Shown: positions 8,337 to 16,365 of the stretch, piece after piece | Layout: each line of letters starts with the position of its first letter | Position numbering within the stretch: the stretch's first letter is position 1 | NCBI RefSeq assembly: GCF_004022265.1 | Contig: NZ_SAVB01000001.1 | Span: 186,001 to 250,000, forward strand | Origin: Paenirhodobacter ferrireducens | GTDB taxonomy: Bacteria > Pseudomonadota > Alphaproteobacteria > Rhodobacterales > Rhodobacteraceae | Direction of reading: 5' to 3' | DNA length: 64,000 bases | Program-made: the position numbers and the translations under genes | Notes under the pieces: model-generated | Told to the model about the DNA's origin: nothing | The model's input: only the letters and a program-made list of their open reading frames with translations | Database searches by the model: none

Positions 8337-8519
8337 AAGACCGGAAAACCCGTCGTTTCAGCATGATAGCGGAAACATCGCGTGGTTGCGGTAACGGTAG
8401 CGGCGAAGCCGTCACCACCGGCGGAAGACCGCCGGCGGCACGGGCCGCACGGCCCGCGCGCAGGGCGGGCCGGACAGCGGAGGGGGATGGCCCGCGGCCC
8501 GGGTGAGTCGCAGGGCGGC

Positions 8520-9599
8520 TCAGCTTTGCACGGGGTCCGGCGCGTCGTCCTCGGCAAGCAGATTCAGCTCGCCCGCCGCCTCCATCTCGCGGATCACGCC
8601 AACCACCGCGGCCATCGCCGCCTCGACATCCTTCGCGCGCAGCTTGCCGAGGCTGCCCATCTCTTCGCGCAGCGAGGCCGCCATGCGTTGCGACAGGTTG
8701 GCAAGGATGAACTCGGCTGCCTTCTCGTCCTCGCCGGTGGCACCGGCCAGCGCGACGATCAGTTGCGGCTGATCGACGTTGCGCAGGATGCGCGGCACGT
8801 CGCGGGTGTCGATCCGTTGCGGGATGTTGGTGAAGGTGAAGATCGCCTTGCGCACTTTCTCGGCGAAGTCCTGGTCCTCTTCCTCGAGGCCGATCAGCAC
8901 GTCTTCGCGCGTTGCCGCGGCGGATTGATTCAGGATCGCGCCGACACGCTCGACCGCGCCGGTGTCGAAGGCGCGTGCGGGCACCGAATCGAGCTGCTGG
9001 GCGAGGGCGACGCCGATCCGCTGTACGGTCTCGGGGGCGACATTGCCGGTCAGCGATACCGCATAGGCGATGCGCCGCGCCCGCTCGCCCGGCAGTCGGC
9101 CGAGCAGCTCTGCCGCCTTCGGCACCGCAAGCTTCGACAGCAGCACCGCCGCCACCTCGACGCTTTCCTCGGTCATCACCGGCAGCAGCGTCTCGGTCGA
9201 GAGGCCGAGGATCCGCTCCCAGGGATCGGCGCCGGTACTGGCAAGCGCCAGGCGCCGCAGCCGGCTGGTCGCGGCCGAGGAGAGCTGTCCGTCCAGCAGG
9301 CTCAGCGCGCCGTCGAGCCCGTTCGGAAAGGTCAGTCCCACGGCTTCGAGCGCCTCGCAGAATTCCGCCACCACCGCGTGCAGCGTATCGCGATCGACAA
9401 GCTTCATCGCGCCGATCTGCGCCGTCAGCTCGGTCTGCTGGTCCTCGCTCAGCTCGGCAAGCGGCAACCGCATCCCCTCCGACGACAGCAGCCGGACGAT
9501 GATCGCCGCCTTCTGCTGCGGCGAGAGCGCGACCACCGCCGTTGCGGTCACAGGCTTCGCCCCGGCCTGGGGGCCGGGGGGGATCCGGGCAAGTTCCAC
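8520..9599 (-). CDS. fliG: FliG-like flagellar motor switch protein
   Basis: About 359 residues from a GTG at 9599 that follows GGAGG by 5 bp; a GTG at 9641 would add 14 codons without a ribosome site. The C-terminal third matches the torque-generating FliG domain: FTFTNIPQRIDTRDVPRIL, LIVALAGATGED, FILANLSQRMAASLREEMG and the DVEAAMAAVVGVIREMEAAG pattern. An N-terminal FliG fold is suggested by LSPQQKAAIIVRLLSSEG. FliG sits in the C-ring of the motor. No other flagellar gene is in the window, so it is an orphan here. Confidence 0.85.
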   Translation of the reverse strand: MELARIPPGPQAGAKPVTATAVVALSPQQKAAIIVRLLSSEGMRLPLAELSEDQQTELTAQIGAMKLVDRDTLHAVVAEFCEALEAVGLTFPNGLDGALSLLDGQLSSAATSRLRRLALASTGADPWERILGLSTETLLPVMTEESVEVAAVLLSKLAVPKAAELLGRLPGERARRIAYAVSLTGNVAPETVQRIGVALAQQLDSVPARAFDTGAVERVGAILNQSAAATREDVLIGLEEEDQDFAEKVRKAIFTFTNIPQRIDTRDVPRILRNVDQPQLIVALAGATGEDEKAAEFILANLSQRMAASLREEMGSLGKLRAKDVEAAMAAVVGVIREMEAAGELNLLAEDDAPDPVQS

Positions 9600-9696
9600 A
9601 TCCGCCTCCGTTGCGGGTTGCACTGCGGCGCAACCTGCCACGGGAGGGTTAAGGGCCGGTTAGCCGCCGCCCCCGAAGGCGCGGCGGCAGGTCGGG

Positions 9697-11004
9697 TCAG
9701 ACGTCGCCGAAGACGCGGGCGAAGATCGTGTCGACATGCTTGGTGTGATAGCCGAGGTCGAATTTCTCCTCGATCTCGGCCGGGCTCAGCGCCGCGGTGA
9801 CCTCGGGGTCGGCGAGCAGCTCGGTCTTGAAGTCGGCGCCATGCTCCCAGACCTTCATCGCGTTGCGCTGCACCAGACGATAGGCATCCTCGCGGCTGAC
9901 ACCGGCCTGGGTCAGCGCCAGAAGCACCCGCTGCGACATCACCAGCCCTTTGAACTTGTTGAGGTTGTTCAGCATGTTCTCGGGGTAGATCACGAGGTTC
10001 TCGATCAGACCCGCGAGCCGGTTCAGCGCGAAGTCGAGCGTTACCGTGGTGTCCGGGCCGATGCCGCGCTCGACCGAGCTGTGCGAGATGTCGCGCTCGT
10101 GCCAGAGCGCGACGTTCTCCATCGCCGGCACCACCGCCATGCGGACAAGGCGGGCAAGGCCGGTGAGGTTCTCGCTCAGCACCGGGTTGCGCTTGTGCGG
10201 CATCGCCGACGAGCCCTTCTGCCCCTTCGAGAAGAATTCCTCGGCCTCGAGCACCTCGGTGCGCTGCATGTGGCGGACCTCGATCGCGACGTTCTCGATC
10301 GAGGAGGCGATCACGCCAAGGGTGGCGAAGAACATCGCGTGACGGTCGCGCGGGATCACCTGGGTCGAGATCGGCTCGGGGCGCAGCCCCATCATCTTGC
10401 ACACGTGTTCCTCGACGCGCGGGTCGATGTTGGCGAAGGTGCCGACCGCGCCCGAGATCGCGCCGGTGGCCACTTCCGCGCGCGCCGCCGCCAGACGGGC
10501 CCTGTTGCGGTCCATCTCGGCGTAGAAGCGCGCGAAGGTCAGGCCCATCGTGGTGGGCTCGGCGTGGATGCCGTGCGAGCGGCCGATGCGGACGGTGTCC
10601 TTGTGCTCGAAGGCGCGCTTCTTCAGCGCGGCCAGGACGCGGTCCATGTCCTTCAGCAAGATGTCCGCGGCGCGCGTCAGCTGCACGTTCAGCGTGGTGT
10701 CGAGCACGTCCGAGGAGGTCATGCCCTGGTGCACGAAGCGCGCCTCGGTCGAGCCGATATGTTCGGCCAGATGCGTCAGGAAGGCGATCACGTCATGCTT
10801 GGTGACGGCTTCGATCTCGTCGATGCGGGCGACGTCGAACTCGACATCCTTCGCCTTCCAGACGGCGGCGGCGCTTTCCTTCGGGATCACGCCGAGTTCT
10901 GCCTGGGCGTCGCAGGCATGCGCCTCGATCTCGTACCAGATCTTGAACTTGGTGGCGGGTTCCCAGATGTCGACCATCTCTTTGCGGGAATAACGCGGGA
11001 TCAT
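9697..11004 (-). CDS. purB: adenylosuccinate lyase
   Basis: A 435-residue fumarase/aspartase-superfamily lyase acting twice in purine synthesis (SAICAR to AICAR, and adenylosuccinate to AMP). The superfamily signature GSSAMPHKRNP is present, along with the catalytic region RSHGIHAEPTTMG and QGMTSSDVLDTTLNVQ. Length and the N-terminus MIPRYSRKEMVDIW are typical. Start ATG 11004 follows GAGAGG. The fliG-like gene lies 97 bp downstream on the same strand with no obvious functional link. Confidence 0.96.
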   Translation of the reverse strand: MIPRYSRKEMVDIWEPATKFKIWYEIEAHACDAQAELGVIPKESAAAVWKAKDVEFDVARIDEIEAVTKHDVIAFLTHLAEHIGSTEARFVHQGMTSSDVLDTTLNVQLTRAADILLKDMDRVLAALKKRAFEHKDTVRIGRSHGIHAEPTTMGLTFARFYAEMDRNRARLAAARAEVATGAISGAVGTFANIDPRVEEHVCKMMGLRPEPISTQVIPRDRHAMFFATLGVIASSIENVAIEVRHMQRTEVLEAEEFFSKGQKGSSAMPHKRNPVLSENLTGLARLVRMAVVPAMENVALWHERDISHSSVERGIGPDTTVTLDFALNRLAGLIENLVIYPENMLNNLNKFKGLVMSQRVLLALTQAGVSREDAYRLVQRNAMKVWEHGADFKTELLADPEVTAALSPAEIEEKFDLGYHTKHVDTIFARVFGDV

Positions 11005-11081
11005 GGCGGGCCTCTCGGTTGTGGCAGCGTTGCCGGGCTTCTAGACTGCGCGGCACCTTCGGGCAAGGCAAAGGGACGGCA

Positions 11082-11489
11082 ATGCGGCTGCGGCTGAGCG
11101 ATTTTGCAGGGGAATGGACGCTCGCGCGCGAGATCGCTCAGCCGGGCACGGGCCTCGCGCGCTTCGAGGGGCGCGTGTGCTTCACCCCGGACGGCACGGG
11201 GCTCGCCTATCACGAGACGGGCACACTCACCCTTCCGGGCGCCGCCCCGATGCGGGCCGAACGCGCGTATCTGTGGCGCGAGGAGGGGGCGGAGATCGTC
11301 GTGCTCTTCTCCGACGGCCGGCCCTTCCACCGCTTCGACCCGGCGATGCCGGCGGCGCATCACTGGTGCGACCCCGACGATTACCGTGTGCGCTACGATT
11401 TCGCCGCCTGGCCCGACTGGCGCGCCGAGTGGAGGGTGACGGGGCCGCGCAAGGACTATGTGATGCGCTCGCGCTACCGGCGCGGCTGA
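11082..11489 (+). CDS. DUF6314-type protein
   Basis: A 135-residue protein starting MRLRLSDFAGEWTLAREI after AAGGGA. Conserved-looking blocks are RFEGRVCFTPDGTGLAYHE, RAYLWREEG, FSDGRPFHRFD and the C-terminal GPRKDYVMRSRYRR. These match my memory of the small DUF6314 family, a lipocalin-like beta-rich domain of unknown function. It diverges from purB 77 bp away. No catalytic motif is evident and the ligand is unknown. Confidence 0.75.
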   Translation: MRLRLSDFAGEWTLAREIAQPGTGLARFEGRVCFTPDGTGLAYHETGTLTLPGAAPMRAERAYLWREEGAEIVVLFSDGRPFHRFDPAMPAAHHWCDPDDYRVRYDFAAWPDWRAEWRVTGPRKDYVMRSRYRRG

Positions 11490-11541
11490 GGCGGGCAGGG
11501 CGGAAGGGGGGGGGCTGCCCACCGTCCTGCGGACACCCCTC

Positions 11542-11640
11542 GGGATATTTTCGGCAATTGGAAGCGGGAGAGGGCCTGTCCGCTTCGATCCGCCGGGATT
11601 TCGCAGCCGCCCCCTGCTTCTAATTGCTGAAAAAATCCTC
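11542..11640. repeat. intergenic inverted repeat, copy B
   Basis: Left arm 11542-11568 (GGGATATTTTCGGCAATTGG then AAGCGGG) and right arm 11611-11640 are inverted relatives; the right arm reads on the opposite strand GAGGATTTTTTCAGCAATTA then GAAGCAGGGG. It fills most of the 244-bp gap between the DUF6314 and DUF3445 genes. It belongs to the same family as copies at 1384-1436 and 29672-29741. Confidence 0.65.
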
Positions 11641-11733
11641 GGCGGTGAGGCGCATATGCGCCGAGGGGGCGGAAAGCCCGCTTTCGACATCTGCCCCCTT
11701 GCGCGGGCGCGGATTCGGCGCTCCTCTGCCGTC

Positions 11734-12519
11734 ATGAGCGAGATCCGACAGAGCCGACTTCCCTTCGCCCCCTGGGCCGACGCGCGCACCCGCCGCCTGC
11801 CGGGGATTTTGCCAATCCCCATGGAGGAGTGGCTCGAGGTCGATGACGCCTATGGGGCCCAGATGGCCGAGCGGGAGCGGTTGATTGCCAGCTGTCCAGA
11901 GGCCGTTCTGGCGCTTGCCCCCGAGGCGCAGGCGGCGGCCGACGAGCTTTACGCCATGGTGCTTGATCTGCTGCCGGCGCTTGGCTTCGTGCCGGTCGCG
12001 GGCGGGCTGCGCCGGCCCGACGGGGTCGAGGTGGCGCTCGATCCCGATGCGCCGCTCGCCACCCTCGGCCGGCTGGTGCAGGAGGATCTGTGCCTGATGC
12101 GCGAGGGGCCGGATGGACATGTGCTTGCCGGTGCCGTGCTGTGTTTCCCGGCCGGCTGGATGCTGGCCGAGAAATTCGGCCGGCCGATGATGGGCATTCA
12201 CCGCCCCGTCGCGAAATACACCGAGGATGTCGGCGCGCGGGTACAACGGCTGATGGACGGGGTGCAGCCGGGCCGGGTGCTGATGCGCGGCACCGCACAT
12301 CACTCGAACGCCGCCCTGCACAACCCGCGCCGCGAGGCGCAGGGCCGCGCCCCCGAGGGCGATCTGCCCTTCATCCGGGTCGAGCGTCAGGGCCTCGTGC
12401 GTCTGCCTGAAACCCGCTACGTCTCCTTCTCGATCCACACCTATGTGGTCGAGCCTGCGGCCCTCAGCCCCGAACAGGCGGCGCTGCTGGCCGAGTTCCC
12501 GATCCGCGAGGCGGCCTGA
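11734..12519 (+). CDS. DUF3445, heme-dependent oxidative N-demethylase-like protein
   Basis: A 261-residue protein of the DUF3445 family, some members of which are heme-dependent oxidative N-demethylases. Seen: LQ-type N-terminus SEIRQSRLPFAPW, ILPIPMEEWLEVDDAYGAQM, VQEDLCLMRE, CFPAGWMLAEKFGRPMMGIH and ETRYVSFSIHTYV. The conserved His and Cys of the last-named segments are plausible heme ligands. ATG 11734 is chosen because family sequence begins here; 26 in-frame codons upstream overlap the intergenic repeat. Substrate unknown. Confidence 0.8.
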   Translation: MSEIRQSRLPFAPWADARTRRLPGILPIPMEEWLEVDDAYGAQMAERERLIASCPEAVLALAPEAQAAADELYAMVLDLLPALGFVPVAGGLRRPDGVEVALDPDAPLATLGRLVQEDLCLMREGPDGHVLAGAVLCFPAGWMLAEKFGRPMMGIHRPVAKYTEDVGARVQRLMDGVQPGRVLMRGTAHHSNAALHNPRREAQGRAPEGDLPFIRVERQGLVRLPETRYVSFSIHTYVVEPAALSPEQAALLAEFPIREAA

Positions 12520-12630
12520 GAGGCGCGACGTGACGCCCTGCCTGCCCATGCGCTCTTGTCTTGCGCGGCAATTCCTGCAACTCAGGGGGCAGGAAGACGA
12601 CCGGGGGGATTGCATGACCGAGGGGCCGAG

Positions 12631-15231
12631 ATGACGGAGCCGGTGACGGCATCCGCGCGGCGGGCACGGCTGCGCCACCTCGCGCCGGTGCTGGTCGGGC
12701 TTGGCCTTTTCGCGCTTGGAATCTGGGCGCTGCACCACCTGCTGCAGCCGATCCATGCCGCCGACATCATCGCGCAGATGCGCTCGATGCCGCTGCATGT
12801 GCTGGCGGTGGCGCTTGGCGCGACGACGCTCGGCTATTGCGCGCTGATCGGCTATGACTTCTGGGCGCTGAAATACCTCGAGAAGAAGCTGCCTCTGCGG
12901 GTGGTCGCCCTGGGCGGCTTCCTCGGCTATGCCTTCGGCAACACCATCGGCATCTCGGTGCTGTCCGGCGGCGCGGTCCGCTACCGGATCTATTCCGCCT
13001 TCGGGCTCAACGCCTTCGAGGTGGCGGCGCTGGCCTCCTATATCGCGATCGCGATGGGCACGGGGCTGAGCCTTGTGGGCGTCTTCGCGCTGGCACTGCA
13101 CCCCGCCGCGCTGACCGGGTTGCTGCCGCTTTCCGAAACGGCGATCCGAACGCTCGCCCTTCTGGGCGGTGGCGGCACGCTCGGCCTGCTCTATGCACTC
13201 GCCTTCTCGGGCCGCTCGCTGCGCATCCGCAATTTCGAGCTTGCGATGCCGAGCCCGCGGATCCTGACCGGGCAGATGATCGTCGCGCTGTTCGATTCCG
13301 GCATGGCCTCGCTCACGCTTTACGTGCTGCTGCCCGAGGGCGCGCCCGATTACGTCACCTTCCTCGCGATCTATGCGACGGCGACGATGGTCGGGGTGAT
13401 GAGCCACGTGCCGGGCGGGGTGGGCGTGTTCGAGACCGTGGTGATGGCGGCGATGCCGGCGGGAACGGCGGCGGGCGATGTCGCCGCGGCGCTGCTGCTG
13501 TTCCGCATCATCTACTATCTGCTGCCCTTCACCATCGCCTTCGTCATCGTCTCGCTGAACGAGGCGCGGCTTGCCGGTGGCTGGGCGGTACGGCTCTTCG
13601 GCGAGATCTCCGAGCCGATGCGGCCGGCCTTCAACGCGCTTGCCGGCATCGTGCCCTGGCTGGTCGGGGCCTGGGCCTTCGGGCTTGGCGCCTACATGCT
13701 GGCCGTGGCGCTCAGCCCCTCGGTGCGGGCCTCGGCAGTCGATGACAACGACCTTGTCGGCGCGATCCTGCTCGAGGGGGGCACGCTCACCTCCTCGGTG
13801 ATGGGGATCGTGCTGCTGATCCTGTCACACGGGCTGATCCGGCGCGTTTCGGGCGCGTTCTGGCTGACCCTTGCGGCGATCGCGGGGGGCGCCGTCGCCT
13901 CGCTCCTGAACGATTTCGATTACGAGAGTGCGGCGCTTCTTGCCCTTGGCGGCCTCGTCCTGCTGCCGTTCCGGCACGAGTTCTATCGCCGCGCGAAGAT
14001 CACCGAGGGGGTGCTCGGCCCGGCCTGGTTCGGGCTGGTCGCCGCGGTGATCCTGGCCGCCGCGACCTTTTTCTTCTTCGTGCACGCGGCGACGCCCTAT
14101 TCGCTCGACCTCTGGATCGACTTCGCCCGCTCGGCCAACACGCCCCGTTCGCTGCGGGCGGGACTTGCTGCCTCGGCGGTGCTGTTCTTCTACACCGTCT
14201 TCCTGGCGCTGCAGCCGGTGCGCCGTCCGCGCGTCGAGCCCTGCGAAAGCGTGATCGACCATGCTGCGCGCATAGTGAGCGCGCAGGACGACCCGCAGGC
14301 TTGCCTGGCGCTCACCGGCGACAAGGAGCTGCGCTTCTCGGCCGACGGGCGGGCCTTCATCATGTATGGCCGGCGCCGCGCCGACTGGATCGCCTATGGC
14401 GACCCGGTGGGGGCCGAGGAGGCGATTCCGACGCTGGGCTGGGATTTCGTCGAGGAGGCGCAGAAGGCGAATTGCCGGCCGGTCTTCTACGAGATCTCCG
14501 AACGCCATCTGCCGCTGATGATCGAGATGGGGCTGGCACTGCACAAGGTCGGCGAAGAGGCTGTCGTGCGCCTGCCCGAGTTCTCGCTTGCGGGCGCCAA
14601 GTTCAAGACCATGCGCGCGGCCTATAACAAGCGGCTGCGCGAGGGGCTGGCGGTCGAGGTTCTGGCGCCGCCCCATGCGCCGGCACTGGTCGAGGAGCTG
14701 CGCGCCGTCTCGGACGCGTGGCTCGGCGACAAGGTCGGGCGCGAGAAGGGCTTCTCCGTCGGCCGCTTCGACCCGGCCTGGCTCGACCGCACGGCCGTGG
14801 CCGTGGTGCGCCGCGAGGGCCGGGTTCTGGCCTTCGCCAGCATCCTCGCCCCGGGCAGCGGCCGGCGCGTCGCGGTCGACCTGATGCGCTATCTGCCCGA
14901 GGAGGCCTCGGGGATGATCGAGTTCCTCTTCCTCGCGCTGATCGAGCATTACCGCGCCGCCGGGGCCGAGGAATTCTCGCTCGGCATGGCGCCGCTTGCG
15001 GGGCTGTCGGACCGGCGCACGGCGCAGCTGTGGCACCGCTTCGGTGCGCTGATGTTCCGCCACGGCGGGGCGTTCTACAACTTCGAGGGGCTGCGCGCCT
15101 TCAAGCAGAAGTTCCAGCCCGACTGGCGGCCGCGCTACATCGCGCTGCCGGTGGGGGTGTCGCCGATGATGGCGATGGCCGATGTCGCGCTCTTGATCGC
15201 CGGCGGGCCGCGCGGGCTGATCGGCAAGTAG
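12631..15231 (+). CDS. mprF: bifunctional phosphatidylglycerol lysyltransferase/flippase, MprF type
   Basis: An 866-residue membrane enzyme. The N-terminal half (about residues 1-500) is a polytopic flippase with the family segments YAFGNTIGISVLSGGAVRYR and SHVPGGVGVFETVV. The C-terminal half (about 540-866) is the soluble DUF2156 aminoacyl-transferase with RADWIAYGDPVGAEE, WLGDKVGREKGFSVGRFD and EFSLGMAPLAGL. It would transfer an amino acid, usually lysine, from tRNA to phosphatidylglycerol and flip the product, lowering surface charge. Start ATG follows GAGGGG. The amino acid used cannot be told from sequence. Confidence 0.93.
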   Translation: MTEPVTASARRARLRHLAPVLVGLGLFALGIWALHHLLQPIHAADIIAQMRSMPLHVLAVALGATTLGYCALIGYDFWALKYLEKKLPLRVVALGGFLGYAFGNTIGISVLSGGAVRYRIYSAFGLNAFEVAALASYIAIAMGTGLSLVGVFALALHPAALTGLLPLSETAIRTLALLGGGGTLGLLYALAFSGRSLRIRNFELAMPSPRILTGQMIVALFDSGMASLTLYVLLPEGAPDYVTFLAIYATATMVGVMSHVPGGVGVFETVVMAAMPAGTAAGDVAAALLLFRIIYYLLPFTIAFVIVSLNEARLAGGWAVRLFGEISEPMRPAFNALAGIVPWLVGAWAFGLGAYMLAVALSPSVRASAVDDNDLVGAILLEGGTLTSSVMGIVLLILSHGLIRRVSGAFWLTLAAIAGGAVASLLNDFDYESAALLALGGLVLLPFRHEFYRRAKITEGVLGPAWFGLVAAVILAAATFFFFVHAATPYSLDLWIDFARSANTPRSLRAGLAASAVLFFYTVFLALQPVRRPRVEPCESVIDHAARIVSAQDDPQACLALTGDKELRFSADGRAFIMYGRRRADWIAYGDPVGAEEAIPTLGWDFVEEAQKANCRPVFYEISERHLPLMIEMGLALHKVGEEAVVRLPEFSLAGAKFKTMRAAYNKRLREGLAVEVLAPPHAPALVEELRAVSDAWLGDKVGREKGFSVGRFDPAWLDRTAVAVVRREGRVLAFASILAPGSGRRVAVDLMRYLPEEASGMIEFLFLALIEHYRAAGAEEFSLGMAPLAGLSDRRTAQLWHRFGALMFRHGGAFYNFEGLRAFKQKFQPDWRPRYIALPVGVSPMMAMADVALLIAGGPRGLIGK

Positions 15232-15237
15232 GCTCGA

Positions 15238-15549
15238 TCAGACCTCGCGCCCGGTGCGCAGCCGCCAGCGCATCTCGGCAGTGTCCGAGGCGATCATCGA
15301 CGGGATCAGGAAGGCGTCCAGCAGCCACCACAGCCCGACGAGGCCAAGCGGCAGATAGCCCACCAGCACCGGCGCCAGCAGCGTGCCGAGGCCGAAGAGG
15401 GCGAGCATGAACAGCCCCGAGACCCAGCGACCGAGATAGAAGCGGTGCGCGCCGAAGAAGCCGAGGAAGAACCACAGCAGATAGGCCGCCGCCGCCGATT
15501 TGCGGTCATTGGCGATGCGCTGTTCGATCCAGAGATCGCGGTCTGTCAT
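15238..15549 (-). CDS. TM2-domain membrane protein
   Basis: A 103-residue protein with the TM2 domain: a first helix AAAYLLWFFLGFFGAHRFYL, then GRWVSGLFMLALFG and LVGLWWLLDAFLIPSM. GAHRFYLGR and the D in WWLLDAFLIP are hallmarks. ATG 15549 follows CGGAGG. It converges with mprF (6 bp apart). Function of the family in bacteria is not defined. Confidence 0.85.
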   Translation of the reverse strand: MTDRDLWIEQRIANDRKSAAAAYLLWFFLGFFGAHRFYLGRWVSGLFMLALFGLGTLLAPVLVGYLPLGLVGLWWLLDAFLIPSMIASDTAEMRWRLRTGREV

Positions 15550-15615
15550 GTAAACCTCCGTAACATGTGCGGAGGATATGGGGAGGGCGTGGGCGCTGTG
15601 CAAGGGCGCAGCGCG

Positions 15616-16209
15616 TCAGTGCCCCTTCGTCGCGTAGACGGCCGTCCAGAACGTCGCGGTGCCATCGGCGGCGACCGCATGGCCGATGCCGAAGTCCTGC
15701 ATCTGCGCGATGGTGATGTTCGCCCGATGCTTGGGCGAGAGGGCCCATTGCTCGAGCGTGCCCGTCAGGGTGAACCGTCCCGGGGCGCCGGCGGCGATGT
15801 TCTCGGAAATCACCCGCGGCCGGTATCCTTCCTGCTTGGCGCGGGCGAGCGGCCCGGTCGTCGAGGTGCCGGCATGGGTCATCAGACCGCGGCGCGCCAT
15901 GTCGCAGGCGTGTTTTTCCGCCACGCGCTGAAGCACCGGGTTCGCGGTGAGCGGGGCAAGACCGGCCTCGCGGCGCACGGCATTTGTCCGGGCCAGCGCC
16001 GCGCTGACCTCGGCTGTGCTGGTCGTCGGACAGGCCGCCGCCCCGGCCGTGGTAACGGCAAGATCGCCATGTCCGTCGGTCCAGATCACCTTGCCGGGCA
16101 GGGCGGGGGCTGCCGCGACCTCGGGCGCCGGGGCGGGCGGCGCGGCACAGCCCGCAACAAGCGCAAGAGCAAGGATGGTGGGCAGGGTCGGGGGCAGGGA
16201 GCGGGACAT
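15616..16209 (-). CDS. CAP/SCP-domain lipoprotein
   Basis: A 197-residue protein with a lipoprotein signal peptide (lipobox LVAGC, Cys21) followed by a low-complexity Pro/Ala linker and a CAP (SCP/PR-1) domain: TNAVRREAGLAPLTANPVLQ, AEKHACDMARRGLMTHAG, ISENIAAG, and HRANITIAQMQDFGIGHA. His residues of the CAP cavity (THAG, KHRANI) and the Glu of SENIA are present. Predicted to be anchored on the periplasmic side. Substrate and role are unknown. Confidence 0.85.
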   Translation of the reverse strand: MSRSLPPTLPTILALALVAGCAAPPAPAPEVAAAPALPGKVIWTDGHGDLAVTTAGAAACPTTSTAEVSAALARTNAVRREAGLAPLTANPVLQRVAEKHACDMARRGLMTHAGTSTTGPLARAKQEGYRPRVISENIAAGAPGRFTLTGTLEQWALSPKHRANITIAQMQDFGIGHAVAADGTATFWTAVYATKGH

Positions 16210-16314
16210 GGAACGGGAACCTGTGGCAGACGATGGGACGGCGAAGCGTGCCGCCAGAGTGGCGGCGAGCCCTTAACGCACGGATAAGATCGCGGTTTCG
16301 GGGGCGGGCGGAAA

Positions 16315-16344
16315 TGAAAAAAGGCCCCGCAAGTGCGGGGCCTT
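16315..16344 (-). terminator. intrinsic terminator of acnA
   Basis: AAGGCCCCGC (16321-16330) and GCGGGGCCTT (16335-16344) pair fully around a 4-base loop, and the minus strand continues into a run of six Ts. It lies 22 bp past the aconitase stop codon. Confidence 0.92.
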
Positions 16345-16365
16345 TCCTGTTTCCGAGCCGGAAGA

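Noticed and set aside
8257-9633. Upstream extension of the second gap frame to nearly 800 codons
   Set aside because: It runs through fliG in another frame on the same strand; gap has a good ribosome site and family start at 8256.
12613-12633. Mini-frame MTEGPR overlapping the mprF start as a possible leader peptide
   Set aside because: Six codons with no special residues and no attenuator hairpin; kept only as chance overlap.
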